Part shown: positions 54,121 to 64,000 of the stretch, one piece after another
Numbering within the stretch: position 1 is the stretch's first letter
Layout: each line of letters starts with the position of its first letter
Source of the DNA: Neodontobutis hainanensis
Lineage: Eukaryota; Chordata; Actinopteri; Gobiiformes; Odontobutidae
Reading direction: 5' to 3'
Length of the DNA stretch: 64,000 nucleotides
Assembly (NCBI GenBank): GCA_024349245.1
Contig: JALDNG010000041.1
Coordinates: 310,001-374,000 of the forward strand
Made by a program: the position numbers and the translations under genes
The notes under the pieces: model-generated
What the model saw: only the letters and a program-made list of their open reading frames with translations
What the model was told of the DNA's origin: nothing
Database searches by the model: none

Positions 54121-54260
54121 AAGCAACTTTCTCGGTGTAGTAGGAGGGGCCACATAACCCTCGGCTCCTCTGGTGTATGATTAAACGCAAACTGGAAGCA
54201 TATTTACTCATCCTTGGAAAAGAGGGTGAGTTTACAGGCCACTTCCTGATGAACCCAGAG

Positions 54261-54294
54261 TGACGTTACTAGGAATCCTGGGAAATGTAGTTTT
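54261..54294 (-). promoter_or_regulatory. amacr: amacr upstream promoter elements: ZNF143/Staf-type site and CRE-like TGACGT
   Basis: Read on the minus strand, 54272-54292 contains ACTACATTTCCCAGGATTCC, very close to the known ZNF143 (Staf) consensus ACTACAATTCCCAGAATGC. A CRE-like TGACGT lies ten bases away at 54261-54266 (plus strand). Both are about 200 bp upstream of the proposed first exon, a common arrangement in housekeeping promoters. Confidence 0.55.
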
Positions 54295-54309
54295 CAAGTA
54301 CAGAGGTCT

Positions 54310-54910
54310 TCGTCTAATTGATTCCGGCAGTCTGTACGCGCGTAATGCTGCCCTCCACAGGAAAGGACAGCTACTTAACTTTCTTTAAATTCTTGAGTAT
54401 AAAGCGCCTGGAGAGGACGTATGTGCTGATACATCCTCTTGTGAAGCTGTGCTTTTGTTTCTCCAACATAAATGTCACTGCACTCTTCACTGAACTGCAT
54501 AAACCACATTAATGTTTTTGTGAGGAAGGGGATCTTGGTTTTAGGATGGACCAATTTTTGAGGCAGTGTTCCCAGGTTTAAAGTGGACTGGAATGTTGTG
54601 TTTGTTGTCTGTTTTTTTTAATAAACCAGACACATAAACGACACCCTTCCCTTTTGTCCATGGTTTCTGTGTCCTTTTGGTTTTGGTCTAGGGTATCCAC
54701 AGTCTCTCTGGGCTTTACAAATGTGTTGTTCTTCCTATGTTTGCCTTTTGAGGTTGTGGGCCCCTCTTGTGCTCTGTCCTGAAGACTCCTGATGACTCCC
54801 AGCTTGTGCTGCAGAGGGTGGTGGGAATCAAACAGTAAATATTGATCTGTGTGTGTTGGCTTCTTGTAAACTTCTACTTGGAGAGTCCTGTCCTCACAAA
54901 TAATCACTGC
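54310..54910 (-). mobile_element. Penelope-like retroelement fragment (end of RT plus GIY-YIG endonuclease)
   Basis: On the minus strand, the frame from about 54900 reads VEVYKKPTHTDQYLLFDSHH and LQHKLGVIRSLQDRA, a hallmark of Penelope-like reverse transcriptases. Further on (about 54510-54400) CSDIYVGETKAQLHKRM matches the GIY-YIG endonuclease region of these elements. The cysteine-rich linker and the element's 3' end are degraded or missing. The frame is broken; the element is dead. Confidence 0.75.
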
Positions 54911-54939
54911 ACAGTCTAAGTCTGAGTCTCTCCAACTGT

Positions 54940-55010
54940 GATGAACCAGTACATGGAGGAAATGGAGAGCAGAGCCCTGGATCTCTTTCCCATGTACTGT
55001 GCCGGGTCAC
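54940..55010 (+). mobile_element. Inverted piece of the Penelope-like RT
   Basis: On the plus strand NQYMEEMESRALDLF resembles the segment that lies N-terminal to the RT active site in Penelope-like elements. It is in opposite orientation to the adjacent C-terminal part at 54310-54910, so the element contains an inversion. Confidence 0.5.
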
Positions 55011-55028
55011 AAGCTTAGATATTGGGGA

Positions 55029-55160
55029 GCTTATTGGGGAGCTGTGGCTCAGTAGTAGAGCCATCGTCCTTCAACTGGAAGGTAGGCAGTTTGATTCCCA
55101 CAGTTAATTCTGTCGTTGTGTCCTTGGGCAGAGACACTTATTTAGTTTAGTTGGCTAGTT
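55029..55160 (+). mobile_element. tRNA-derived SINE, truncated
   Basis: The head has a tRNA-like A box (tggctcagtagtagag) and a B box (agtttgattccc), then tccttgggcagagacactta. The conserved fish SINE tail is absent. It is related to the copy at 26952-27190. Confidence 0.68.
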
Positions 55161-55839
55161 AATTAATTTTTATATTTCTTTCCCCAATTTGTGTTGTAAA
55201 TACAATAAATGAATACTCACAGTTGACTTTCTGTCCACAACGACGGGCTTTGAAGCTAGTGTTGGTGGGATTGCTCTCTGCCAGAGTATTTGTTAACCCT
55301 TAAAGCGCCAAGATTTAAAATTTGCTAAACAATACTGGCTAAGTTTTTTTTTATTGTAAGATTTTGTGAAATCTATGGAAAACACGTAAATAAAAGATAA
55401 AGATTTATTTTTAGTTTCCAATAATCTTGGCATTTACTTTTGGCTTGTGTCTATAGAGACCATTGGACAGGGTGCTTTCATTGGTCTGAGCACCTAATGC
55501 TGATCTCAGTGGTGGTCACTGTGGTCTTCACGGTGGTCAATGTGGTCTCAGAGGTGGTCTCAAGGACGAGGAACAGAAATGAAACATCTACTAGACAACG
55601 ATGGACAAGAGGACAGAGCACGATTAAGATTTATGATTACCAAAGATGGTAACAGATTTAAAATGTGTGAATATCAGAAACTCAGATATTCTATTCTATT
55701 CTATAGATAGTAACCAATGTAAAGTATTTCATGTAATGCAAACCTGGCACAAGATTCTTGGACACTGTGATTAAGAAGATGTAATCAAGTTACAAAATGT
55801 AGGTAAAGGTATGGAGAAAAAAAGAGAGTCCTGTAAAGA

Positions 55840-56590
55840 CAGATCACATGTGTAAAATCTGTACCCAAGAAGTAGGAAGCCAGACAGTATATCAAAGAAA
55901 CCCTTGGAACTTGTCCATACTGACCTGGCAGCCCCAATGAAAGCTGTGAGTATTAATGGTTACAAATATGCTTCTGTCTTTCACAGATGACTTCCTAAAG
56001 TCCAAGAGTGATGCAGTTCAGACTACAGGAAAGTTCTTAGCTGACATCTCACCCTATGGAGAAGTAAAGTGCATACGGTCAGATAACGGCACAGAGTTTA
56101 CAAACAGAGACTTTCAGACATTGTTAACAAAGAACTTGTGTGGAATATTGTTATCAAGCAGTGTGTGACTTTCCTCTTACCAGGAGTCAAGACAGTGGAA
56201 ACATGCCATGAACAAGAAGATGCGATCACTGGAAGAAAATGTGACAAGCACTAGGAGGAAGATGTGTCTATGGACTTAGAACATACATAGATTGATCTAA
56301 CAAATACCAAAAATGCAGAGAAGTTAAAACAGCCAAGTAAGTACAAAGAAAAACTAGGTCTATGAATTTATTGTGATGCTAGTCCAATGAAACAGACAGG
56401 CTAAGCAAATCAGGCTATTAGCTATTATCTTTGTGAAAAAAAAACAACAGACATTAACATTTTCTACCTGTGAAGCAGCAGTGTTTCCACAGTGGAAGAA
56501 TGTAGCCAGAGGTGTTCCTAAAGCAACTAAAACTTCCTACTTTGAAAAAAATATCCTTCTTCTCATAATGTTGTCCTGAGGCTTAAGAAT
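55840..56590 (+). mobile_element. Degenerate Ty1/copia-like retrotransposon (integrase core and RT/RNase H remnants)
   Basis: Across frames one reads a zinc-finger-like CKIC start, KPLELVHTDLAGPMKAV near 55895 (first catalytic Asp), then FTDDFLKSKSDA and VKCIRSDNGTEFTNRDF near 56065-56115 (second Asp). Shortly after, SRQWKHAMNKKMRSLEEN resembles the start of the copia RT, and IYCDAS with a KKQQTLTFSTCEA-like block resembles RNase H. Large parts are missing and frames are broken. Confidence 0.68.
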
Positions 56591-57631
56591 TCAAATGATG
56601 TGGAAAAGTGTTGGGCTTGATTTATTACCGATTCATATAATTTAAATAAAAAAAACAAGTAAATACCACACTAATTTGTGTTTGAACCCATGCCTTTAAG
56701 AGGCGTTCTCCAGTTCTGTTTTAATTGTGCTTATTGGTTACAGCTAAATTTGCATGTTTAATGACTTTAGCTGGCAGCAAATCTGAAGTAACAAAGTATG
56801 CATTAATACTCCATGGCTTCCCCCAGTCCTGATGAAGGGTATAGTTACCCAAGTGAAAAGGAAACACTAAATGAGCAAAATTTCAGACATAGTTTAAATG
56901 TTCTACAGTTTCCTGAAACAACTTCCAGATTGTTTATGACAGTTAGGATAATTTACATTCTTCTTACTACACTTTTAAGATATACTTTTATATTTATATA
57001 AGTATTATAGCAGTACATCATTGAGTTCCTTATTGCTGACTCTTGATTGTATGGCTTGGGCGTATCATTCAGTGTCAGTTTTTTTCTGCAATGACAGTTT
57101 TAGGCCTGGAAAACTGTTTACATGTAAATATGTTAACAGTTCTGTGTCCCCACCAGGAGTCCTTCAGCTCCTGTGACAGCACCACAATTTTATTGGCCTG
57201 TTCACTTTTAAGTCAGCAGATGTAGTGCTACTAAAAGGGCAATAACAATTGAACCACAAAAAGACAGAGAAAAAGATCCAACCAGTTTATGCCAAGGGTA
57301 GAGACTTAAGTTTATGGTTTAGTGTTCTGCTGCCCCCTGTTGTTCTCTAAAATAAAAACATGAGTATTTGAGGTTCAATTGCAATGAGAATTTTCTTGAA
57401 AGTTTTCTTAATTGTTTCTTAAAAGTGATAGTGAAGTTTAAATGTGACATACAAACACAAATATATGTTTTAGTAAAAACATATTAACAACATGGAATTG
57501 GGAAACTATAGTTTTACTAGAGACTCTCAGGTTGTGATGTGGTAGGAGTGTCTTATCCTTTTCCTGGGGCACTTTGGCAGTTCCGGGGCAGGCTAGTAGG
57601 TTGGCTGGGTTTGTATGGAAGGGAGTATTTA
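56591..57631. other. Intergenic sequence, nothing recognised
   Basis: AT-rich, no recognisable gene. Confidence 0.4.
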
Positions 57632-57633
57632 TA

Positions 57634-57728
<95 letters not shown>

Positions 57729-57760
57729 ATATATATATAATATTTATATATATATAGATA
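57632..57760. repeat. (TA)n microsatellite
   Basis: About 110 bp of AT dinucleotides with a few TTTA interruptions, followed by degenerate AT-rich sequence. Confidence 0.95.
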
Positions 57761-59598
57761 ATTATATAAATCTAAATATAATCTATATTATACATGGATT
57801 TATATAATATAATATAATGCTGCTACACCTATTAAAAAAAAAAACTTTATAGTAAAAAAATTGTAATAAAATGCAACTGGATGAGGAGCTTACTCCTGCC
57901 AAACTGTGTCAGGTTAGTAACTGTGAAGGTTAGTCGTCCGAGTAACCTAATGACCAGAGTCAAGAGCCTGTTGCTGCACATTCCAGAGGTCACTGGGGAG
58001 AAACCTATTTTTAACCTTTTCCACATGCTCCTATCACTTCATGAGTGTATTTGGTCATGACTCTTAACTATTACACGGTTAAGGCTACACAAAGTTCACA
58101 TGAGTCACAAGAGAGATGGACAGACTTGAGGCAAGAGTTTTAAGTTCCTATGTCTTGAATAAAAGGATATAAAAGTACATATTTTCTAAAATTCCAAATA
58201 AAACATTAAAAGTAGGCCTTCTGTTAGCCCTCATTCCCACTACACAGCAGTTACAATACAAAACACATTGTACATGATTTTTTTTTTTATATCTAAATAC
58301 TTAAACATTGCACTTAATTGTAAAGCTGGAGCTGGGGGAACCCAGCAAGAATATTTAGGGGAAGAATTCCCCAAGCATCAAGAAGGGGAAAAAAGGTAAA
58401 GGAACATAAATTGTTTTTTAGAGCTTTTTCTAATCATAATGGTGCCATTTTAACAAACTAATGGACAATTTCTACAGAGTCCTACTAGAGTTATCAATCA
58501 GAGTTAAAAATGTTTAAAAACAAGCCCCATTAACCTTTAAGAGTTAAGAAACTTATCTAACAGAACAGAAAGACGGAACAAAAGAAACTGCTGCTGAATA
58601 TCCCTTTAACTCCCTTAGGGCTGGTAAAAGCACTGACTCAATCATTCTTGTTCTTGTACTTTTGTGTCATTATTGAGGTAAATGTTTCCACCCTTGGCAT
58701 TGAGCTCTAAATGTGCTCTCACGGAGGTAAGTAAGAGTTGGAGGATATCTTTTTAAAGTACACAACTAAACTTCATCATTGTTACGAGAGGAGACTAGAA
58801 CAATTGGTGGGGTTTAACAGAGTGCGTGCCTTAAACTCATTAATTACACAGATAAGAATGTTTCTGGTAATATGTCAGATGTCCAAGTAACCTAAAGGTC
58901 AGTCCTGGTAAACAATCAAACTTAACATACAATTTACAAAATAAAAAAAAAAAAATGAAAAAGTAATCAACACATTTTTCATTCATTTTTGCCACTTATC
59001 TGGATTGATATTGTAATTAAAACAAACAAATCTTAATAAAGTGTCACATTCACTAAGTCACCCCTTTGCATTTGGTGTTGTCCTGTACTCCTTGGTGTTC
59101 CCTTTCCTGTATCCTCAAACTGTGTGGAAAAACATTAGGAAGGGAGATAAAGACAAAGACTTTGGCCATGAACATGATACATCCTGTACAGCGAGCTCCT
59201 GCCTAAACAACATTGCATGAGTTATTTACAAGGCTTTGTAATAAACAAGGATGGTCTAAAAAAATAAATTAATATCAGACATAACCAGTTTGTTTGCTTT
59301 AGCCTGATAATGACAGTTGGATAAATCCTTACAGTCCTTATCAGTCTAGACCAGAACAATGAGTCCAACAAGTCCATTTTTTGAAGACAAGCTAATACAG
59401 ATTTACGCTGTTTTGACTGTCACACAAGACACTCTTCCCTTGTAAAATCTTGAGAAAATGCTAAATTTCAGGAGCCAAGCAACTTTTTAAAGCCTGACAT
59501 GATAGGAAATGTGATCTGTATGTGCAGCAGTGTGCACACAAGACAATCCAATGGAACGGACACTTGTTCCTCAATAAATAAAGATTTACTATTAATTA
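57761..59598. other. Intergenic sequence, nothing recognised
   Basis: No gene or known repeat was seen up to the Tc1 element. Confidence 0.4.
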
Positions 59599-60991
59599 CA
59601 GGTGCTGATCATATAATTAGAATATCATCAAAAAGTTGATTTATTTCACTAATTCCATTCAAAAAGTGACACACAGGCTAATATATTTCAAACGTTTATT
59701 TCTTTTAATTTTGATGATTATAACTGACAACTAAGTAAAATCCCAAATTCAGTATCTCAGAAAATTGGAATATTACTTTTAAGACCAATTTAAGACCAAG
59801 AAAGGATTTTTAGAAATCTAGGCCAACTAAAAAGTATGAGGTTGCTCTGATGGTGGCCTTCAGCTCGTCTGCATTGTTGGTTCTGGCATATTGCATCATC
59901 CTCTTCACAATACCAAATAGATTTTCTATAGGGTTAAGGTCAGGCGAGTTTACTGGCCAATTAAGAACAGCAATACTGTGGTCCTTAAACCAGGTACTGG
60001 TTACTTTGGCACTGTGTGCAGGTGCCAAGTCCTGTTGGAAAATAAAATCTGCATCTTCATGAAGTTGGTCGGCAGCAGGAAGCATGAAGTGCTCTAAAAC
60101 TTCCTGATATACGGCTGCGCTGACCTTGGACCTCAGAAAACACAGTGGACCAACACCAGTAGATGAAATGGCCAAACCATCAATGACTGTGGAAACTTTA
60201 CACTGGACCTTAAGCAACATGGATCATGTGTATCTCCTCTCTTCCTCCAGACTCTGGGACCCTGATTTCTAAAGGAAATGCAAAATTTACTTTCATTAAA
60301 GAACATAACTTTGGACCACTCAGTAGCAGTCCCGGGCGAGACGCTTCTGATGCTGTCTGGTCAAGTGTGGCGTTACACAAGGAATGCGACAGCTGAAACC
60401 CATGTCTTGCTGAAACCCATGTCTTGCATACGTCTGTGCGTACTGGTTCTTGAAGCTTTGACTCCAGCTGCTGTCCACTCTTTCTGAATCTCCCTCACAT
60501 TTTTGAATGGGTTTTGTTTCACAATCCTCTCCAGGGTGCGGTTATCCTTATTGCTTGTACACTTTTTTCTACCAAATATTTTCCTTCCTTTTGCCTCTCT
60601 ATGAATGTGCTTGGACACAGAGCTCTGTGAACAGCCAGCCTCTTTTGCAATGACCTTTTGTGTCTTTCCCTCCTTGTGCAAGGTGTCAATGATAATCTTT
60701 TGGACAACTGTCAAGTCAGCAGTCTTCCCCATTATTGTGTAGTCTACAGAACTGGACTGAGAGACAATTTAAAGGCCTTTGCAGGTTAAGTTAATTAGCT
60801 GATTAGTGTGTGAATATTGAACCTTTTCACAATATTCTAATTGTGTGCGATACTGGATTTAGGATTTTCCTTAGTAAATATATCCGTCTGTATGTAATGA
60901 AAGCATTTAATATACATGTTTCACTTTTTGAATGAAATTAGTGAAATAAATCAACTTTTTGATGGTATTCTAATTATATGACCAGCACCTG
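59599..60991 (-). mobile_element. Tc1-like DNA transposon, full length (1393 bp), inactive
   Basis: Terminal inverted repeats of at least 70 bp, with only about three mismatches, start CAGGTGCTG at both ends. The element is flanked by TA at 59597-59598 and 60992-60993, the standard Tc1 target duplication. Transposase runs on the minus strand and is broken. The high similarity of the two ends suggests a fairly recent arrival. Confidence 0.92.
59810..60732 (-). pseudogene. Tc1-like transposase pseudogene
   Basis: Starts with ATG at 60732. It has a paired-like helix-turn-helix N-terminus (KTADLTVVQKIIIDTLHKEG, CSQSSVSKHI) followed by a DDE domain. A perfect 17-bp tandem duplication (60393-60409 repeated at 60410-60426) shifts the frame, and stops follow. 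The first catalytic Asp reads Asn (FFNES in place of the usual D-E-S). The second Asp (QQDLAPAH) and the final Glu (PDLNPIENL) are kept. The C-terminus is cut short. Confidence 0.88.
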
Positions 60992-61029
60992 TACATATTA
61001 CCATATCAAGACGCTAATTAGACAGCATG

Positions 61030-62105
61030 ATGATTACTCAGGTGTGCCTTGGGCTTTCCACAATAAAAAATTACTCTAAAATGTGTAGTTTCACTGTATG
61101 AGGGTGGAGGGAATGGGGCAGTATCGGGTGTAACCACCACCGAGTTGATTAGATTGTTGATTTTTGAAGTTTGGTCCACTCCTCTTCATTGGCTGTACAA
61201 AGTTGCTGGATATTGGCAGGAACTGGAACACGCTGTCGTACACGTCGAACCAGAGCATCCCAAACATGCTTAATGGGTCAAATGTCCGGTGAGTATGCTG
61301 GCCATACAAGAACTGGGAGGTTTTCAACTTCCAGGAATTGTGTACAGGTCCTTGCAACATAGGGCCGTGTCATGCTGCAACATGAGGTGATGGTTGTGAA
61401 TAATTGGCACAACAATGGGCCTCAGGATCTTGGCACGGTATCTCTGTGCATTTAAAAATGCCGTTAATAAAATGCACCTGTGTTTGTTTTCTATAACATA
61501 CACCTGCCCATACCATAATCCCACCTCCACCATAGGCCACTTGATCCACAACATTGACATCAGCAAACTCGCCCACATCACGTCATGCCCTGCCATCTGC
61601 CTGTATAGTGAAAACCGGGATTCATCCATGAAGAGAACATCTCTTAAAAGTGCCAGACGCCATTGAATGTGAGCATTTGCCCACTTAAGTCGGTTTCAAC
61701 AACAAACTGAAGTTAAATCAAGACCCTGATGAGGACAATGAGCATGCAGATGAGCTTTCCTGAGTTTCTGACCATTTATGCAGAGATTCTTTGGTTATGC
61801 CAATTGTTGAAGCAGCTGTCCAGGTGGCTGGTCTCAGAGGATCTTGGAGGTGAAGATGCTGAATGTGAGGGACCTGGGCTGTTGTGGTTGTGAGGTCGGT
61901 TAGATGTACTGCCAAATTCTCTGAAACGCCTTTGGAGATGGCTTATGGTAGAAAAATGAACATTCAATTCACGGGAAACAGCTCTGGTGGACATTCCTGC
62001 AGTCAGCATGTCAATTACACGCTCCCTCAACACTTGTGAAATCTTTGGCATTGTGCTGTGTGATAAATCTGCAAATTTTAGAGTGGCCTTTTATTGTAGC
62101 TGTGA
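61030..62105 (-). mobile_element. Second, older Tc1-like transposon, inactive
   Basis: Near the ends, acaataaaaaattactctaaaa (left) and the complement of ttttagagtggccttttattgt (right) form imperfect inverted repeats. The transposase on the minus strand begins with ATG at 62051 (MPKISQVLRERVIDMLTAG, then ELNVHFSTISHLQRRFREFG) and is broken into at least three frames. MDESRFSLYR and LMLQHD keep two catalytic Asp residues. The final Glu codon reads Lys (PIKHVWDAL), one codon after an in-frame stop region. End points are approximate. Confidence 0.85.
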
Positions 62106-62228
62106 CTGTGGTGTTGAATATACAGTGTTTATTGCACATATTGTTTTGCCTATAGTTCAAACTTAGATTATATACACTAAACAATTGAATATGTGTTTAG
62201 TTTGGGCATAAATGAGTTCACCGTGTTG

Positions 62229-62312
62229 GCTCTGCCTTCCATAAGAATCAAACCGCCAACCTTCTGGTTATAGGACAAACGCTCTACCCCTGAGTCATTG
62301 CGCTCTAGACTA
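62229..62312 (-). mobile_element. tRNA-derived SINE head
   Basis: On the minus strand it shows tgactcaggggtagagcg (A box region) and ggcggtttgattc (B box), the same head family as at 26952 and 55029. No SINE body follows. It is not a true tRNA gene, because the stems do not close. Confidence 0.6.
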
Positions 62313-62426
62313 ACTCTAGCTATAGTAGATATGTAAGGCAAAAGATATCAACAAAATTAAACCAATTTCTTACCAAATACAATGGAATGGAACTAAATTA
62401 TACCCTGAAAGCAGTAAGTAAATTGA

Positions 62427-62995
62427 TTGTTTCCAGATACGATGTGTGGTGGTACTGTGGGGGAAGAACGCTACTCCTGGTTACCCGCCAATTGGTCAAG
62501 ACAATTTGCTTTGGTGTCCCTTGTTTCTCCTGTACAAGTGTTTCCAGGTACTGACAAACTACTGACTGCAGTCATCCACACCCTGAGAGAGAACTTTAAA
62601 TTTGTGAGGAAAGAGATTGCTGATTGGAGGTAGAAATAACGATGGATTCTGAATGGACGCCATTAGACAACCCCGTGACTTCCCGGATGAATATAAATTA
62701 GCTGATGAAATCGCTGCAGGATTTGAAAACATATCCCTGATTAGTGCCATTCTCCCTATTACCCCAAACAAAAATGTAAATCTTATCAACCTAGTCCAGT
62801 ACAACGATTAGCTAAATTTACTAGGGATGCTGTAGAAGCAGTCCATGATCAACTCTCTCAGACCTCCTTAATGGCCCTACAAAATAGAATTGCCCTAGAC
62901 ATGTTAGTTGAAACGGGTGGGGTCAACTGTATTTACACCACACATGATCATGTACATGAGATATGGCAACCTGGAGGGGGAAGGTCCACGTGACT
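62427..62995 (+). pseudogene. Endogenous retrovirus envelope relic (partial, broken)
   Basis: Translated pieces in different frames resemble a vertebrate retroviral envelope: a surface-subunit-like piece at about 62450-62540, a middle piece at about 62680-62800, and a transmembrane-subunit-like piece at about 62800-62990 with the conserved ectodomain region. At least two frameshifts and internal stops separate them, and the membrane anchor was not found. This is an old, nonfunctional copy. I found no linked gag or pol on the same strand. Confidence 0.6.
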
Positions 62996-63418
62996 ACCAG
63001 AAGGAGAAAGTTCTATACATATAGCATTAGACAACCTACACTCACGGAATGATTTAGTTGTTTAGCTAGCTTACTAAACTTAGCTAGTTTAGTTAGTTGT
63101 GAGATGGCCATTCAAACACCTCACCAGGGGGACTTTGTTAGAGTTTTTCTATTGAGATGCACTCATGTAACTTTTTGTAATTGCTATTTGCTTGCTTTGC
63201 ACGCTACATTGCACCCTAGATAAGACACCCAATACCTCTGTGATTATCAGTTAGAAACAGTCAGTCCCTGCTGACTTGACACAAGGTAAAAGTACTGATA
63301 CAGTTGCAATAAGTCCCTGCTTCCTTCAAGGGGTGTGGCAGTAGAGTAATGTAGTGTAGTGTCCTTTTAGACAAGACAAGATATTTTTGTATGGCCCAAT
63401 ATTACAACAACCGCTGCC
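62996..63418. other. Sequence between two retroelement relics, nothing recognised
   Basis: It may include decayed retroelement sequence from either side. No reading frame or gene was recognised. Confidence 0.35.
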
Positions 63419-64000
63419 TCAAAGGGCTGAACACTGCACTAGACAGCATCCCCTGTCCTTAGACCCTCCATCAGCGTAAGGAAAAAGGAAGACATCAATA
63501 AAATTAACAACTGCTCCTGAGTCCACCAACACCACCTGTGTACGAGTAGGAGAGCAGGTAAAAGTCACTAAAATGCATATACAAGAGGGATTGGCAGAAA
63601 ACTGTGCAGAACTTACCAGTAGCCTCCCTTTTACTGATGACACTGGTCTTATAGGACAGTGTGCAATAAAATGTCCAAGCTGACCACAATAGATACATCT
63701 ACCTTCACAAACTCTGCATTGTCTCTAAGCAGGAGTCAGATGAATCCGTCCTGGATGTATGGGTTCCACGGACCACTCGACCGGACCTTGGGCTGCTGGG
63801 GTGGTGGACGCGGAGAACCCATGTCTGCCTGAAGAAAAGGTGTGATGGTCCTCTCCTTTTGACTCTCAGAAACCAACTTTAATGGATTGTGCAATGCAAG
63901 CCATTAAAGGTCACTGGTAAGATCTAAAGGGGCTAGCTGGTCCTTCAGCAAGCTGCACAGTCCATGCACGAAACCGTCAGGAGACGACTGTCTCCAGACT
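63419..64000 (-). mobile_element. Ty3/gypsy-like retrotransposon fragment: gag end, zinc knuckle and protease start
   Basis: On the minus strand, from the right edge: a gag-like piece (DGFVHGLCSLLKDQLAPLDL), then a C-x2-C-x4-H-x4-C zinc knuckle (CIYCGQLGHFIAHC, about 63670-63700), then VVLVDSGAVVNFID at about 63510-63550, the aspartic protease motif with D-S-G. Frames are broken at several points. The element extends beyond the right edge; its pol region is not seen to the left, so it is truncated after the protease. Confidence 0.72.

Noticed and set aside
54318..54512. 64-codon plus-strand frame next to the amacr promoter, considered as a divergent gene
   Set aside because: The minus strand of the same DNA encodes the Penelope-like GIY-YIG region, so the plus frame is its shadow.

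Overview
This is nuclear DNA from a ray-finned fish, most likely a percomorph teleost. It has vertebrate genes with GT-AG introns, low gene density, long AT-rich introns, abundant dinucleotide microsatellites and a typical teleost mix of transposons (Tc1, Penelope-like, LINE, Ty3/gypsy, Ty1/copia, tRNA-derived SINEs). Seven genes could be assembled exon by exon. None shows a disrupted frame.

Layout. Positions 1-11.5 kb: the 5' part of csgalnact1 (minus; the remaining exons lie left of the window), with its probable CpG-rich first exon near 11.4 kb. 14.2-15.2 kb: nxnl2 (minus, 2 exons, complete). 17.4-18.0 kb: gng10 (plus, 2 coding exons, complete). 21.6-23.7 kb: btc (plus, 5 exons, complete). 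32.1-33.4 kb: a single-exon relaxin-3-type receptor, rxfp3-like (plus). 34.5-43.9 kb: slc45a2 (minus, 7 exons, complete). 50.2-53.7 kb: amacr (minus, 5 coding exons, complete). From 54.3 kb to the right edge lies a transposon graveyard: Penelope-like, SINE, copia, two Tc1 elements, a retroviral envelope relic and a gypsy gag-protease piece.

The genes do not form a pathway. Their functions are proteoglycan chain initiation, photoreceptor thioredoxin-like protection, G-protein signalling, EGF-receptor ligand, neuropeptide receptor, melanosome transporter and peroxisomal/mitochondrial racemase. What links them is conserved order: rxfp3-slc45a2-amacr matches human 5p13, and nxnl2 and gng10 are both on human 9q.

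I found no convincing new biological system. The best observations are a solo LTR nested inside a foldback repeat with its target-site duplication still readable, a recognisable ZNF143-type site in the amacr promoter region, short upstream ORFs at the rxfp3 start, an intact CPPC redox motif in nxnl2, and a 276-bp higher-order duplication in a large CA array.
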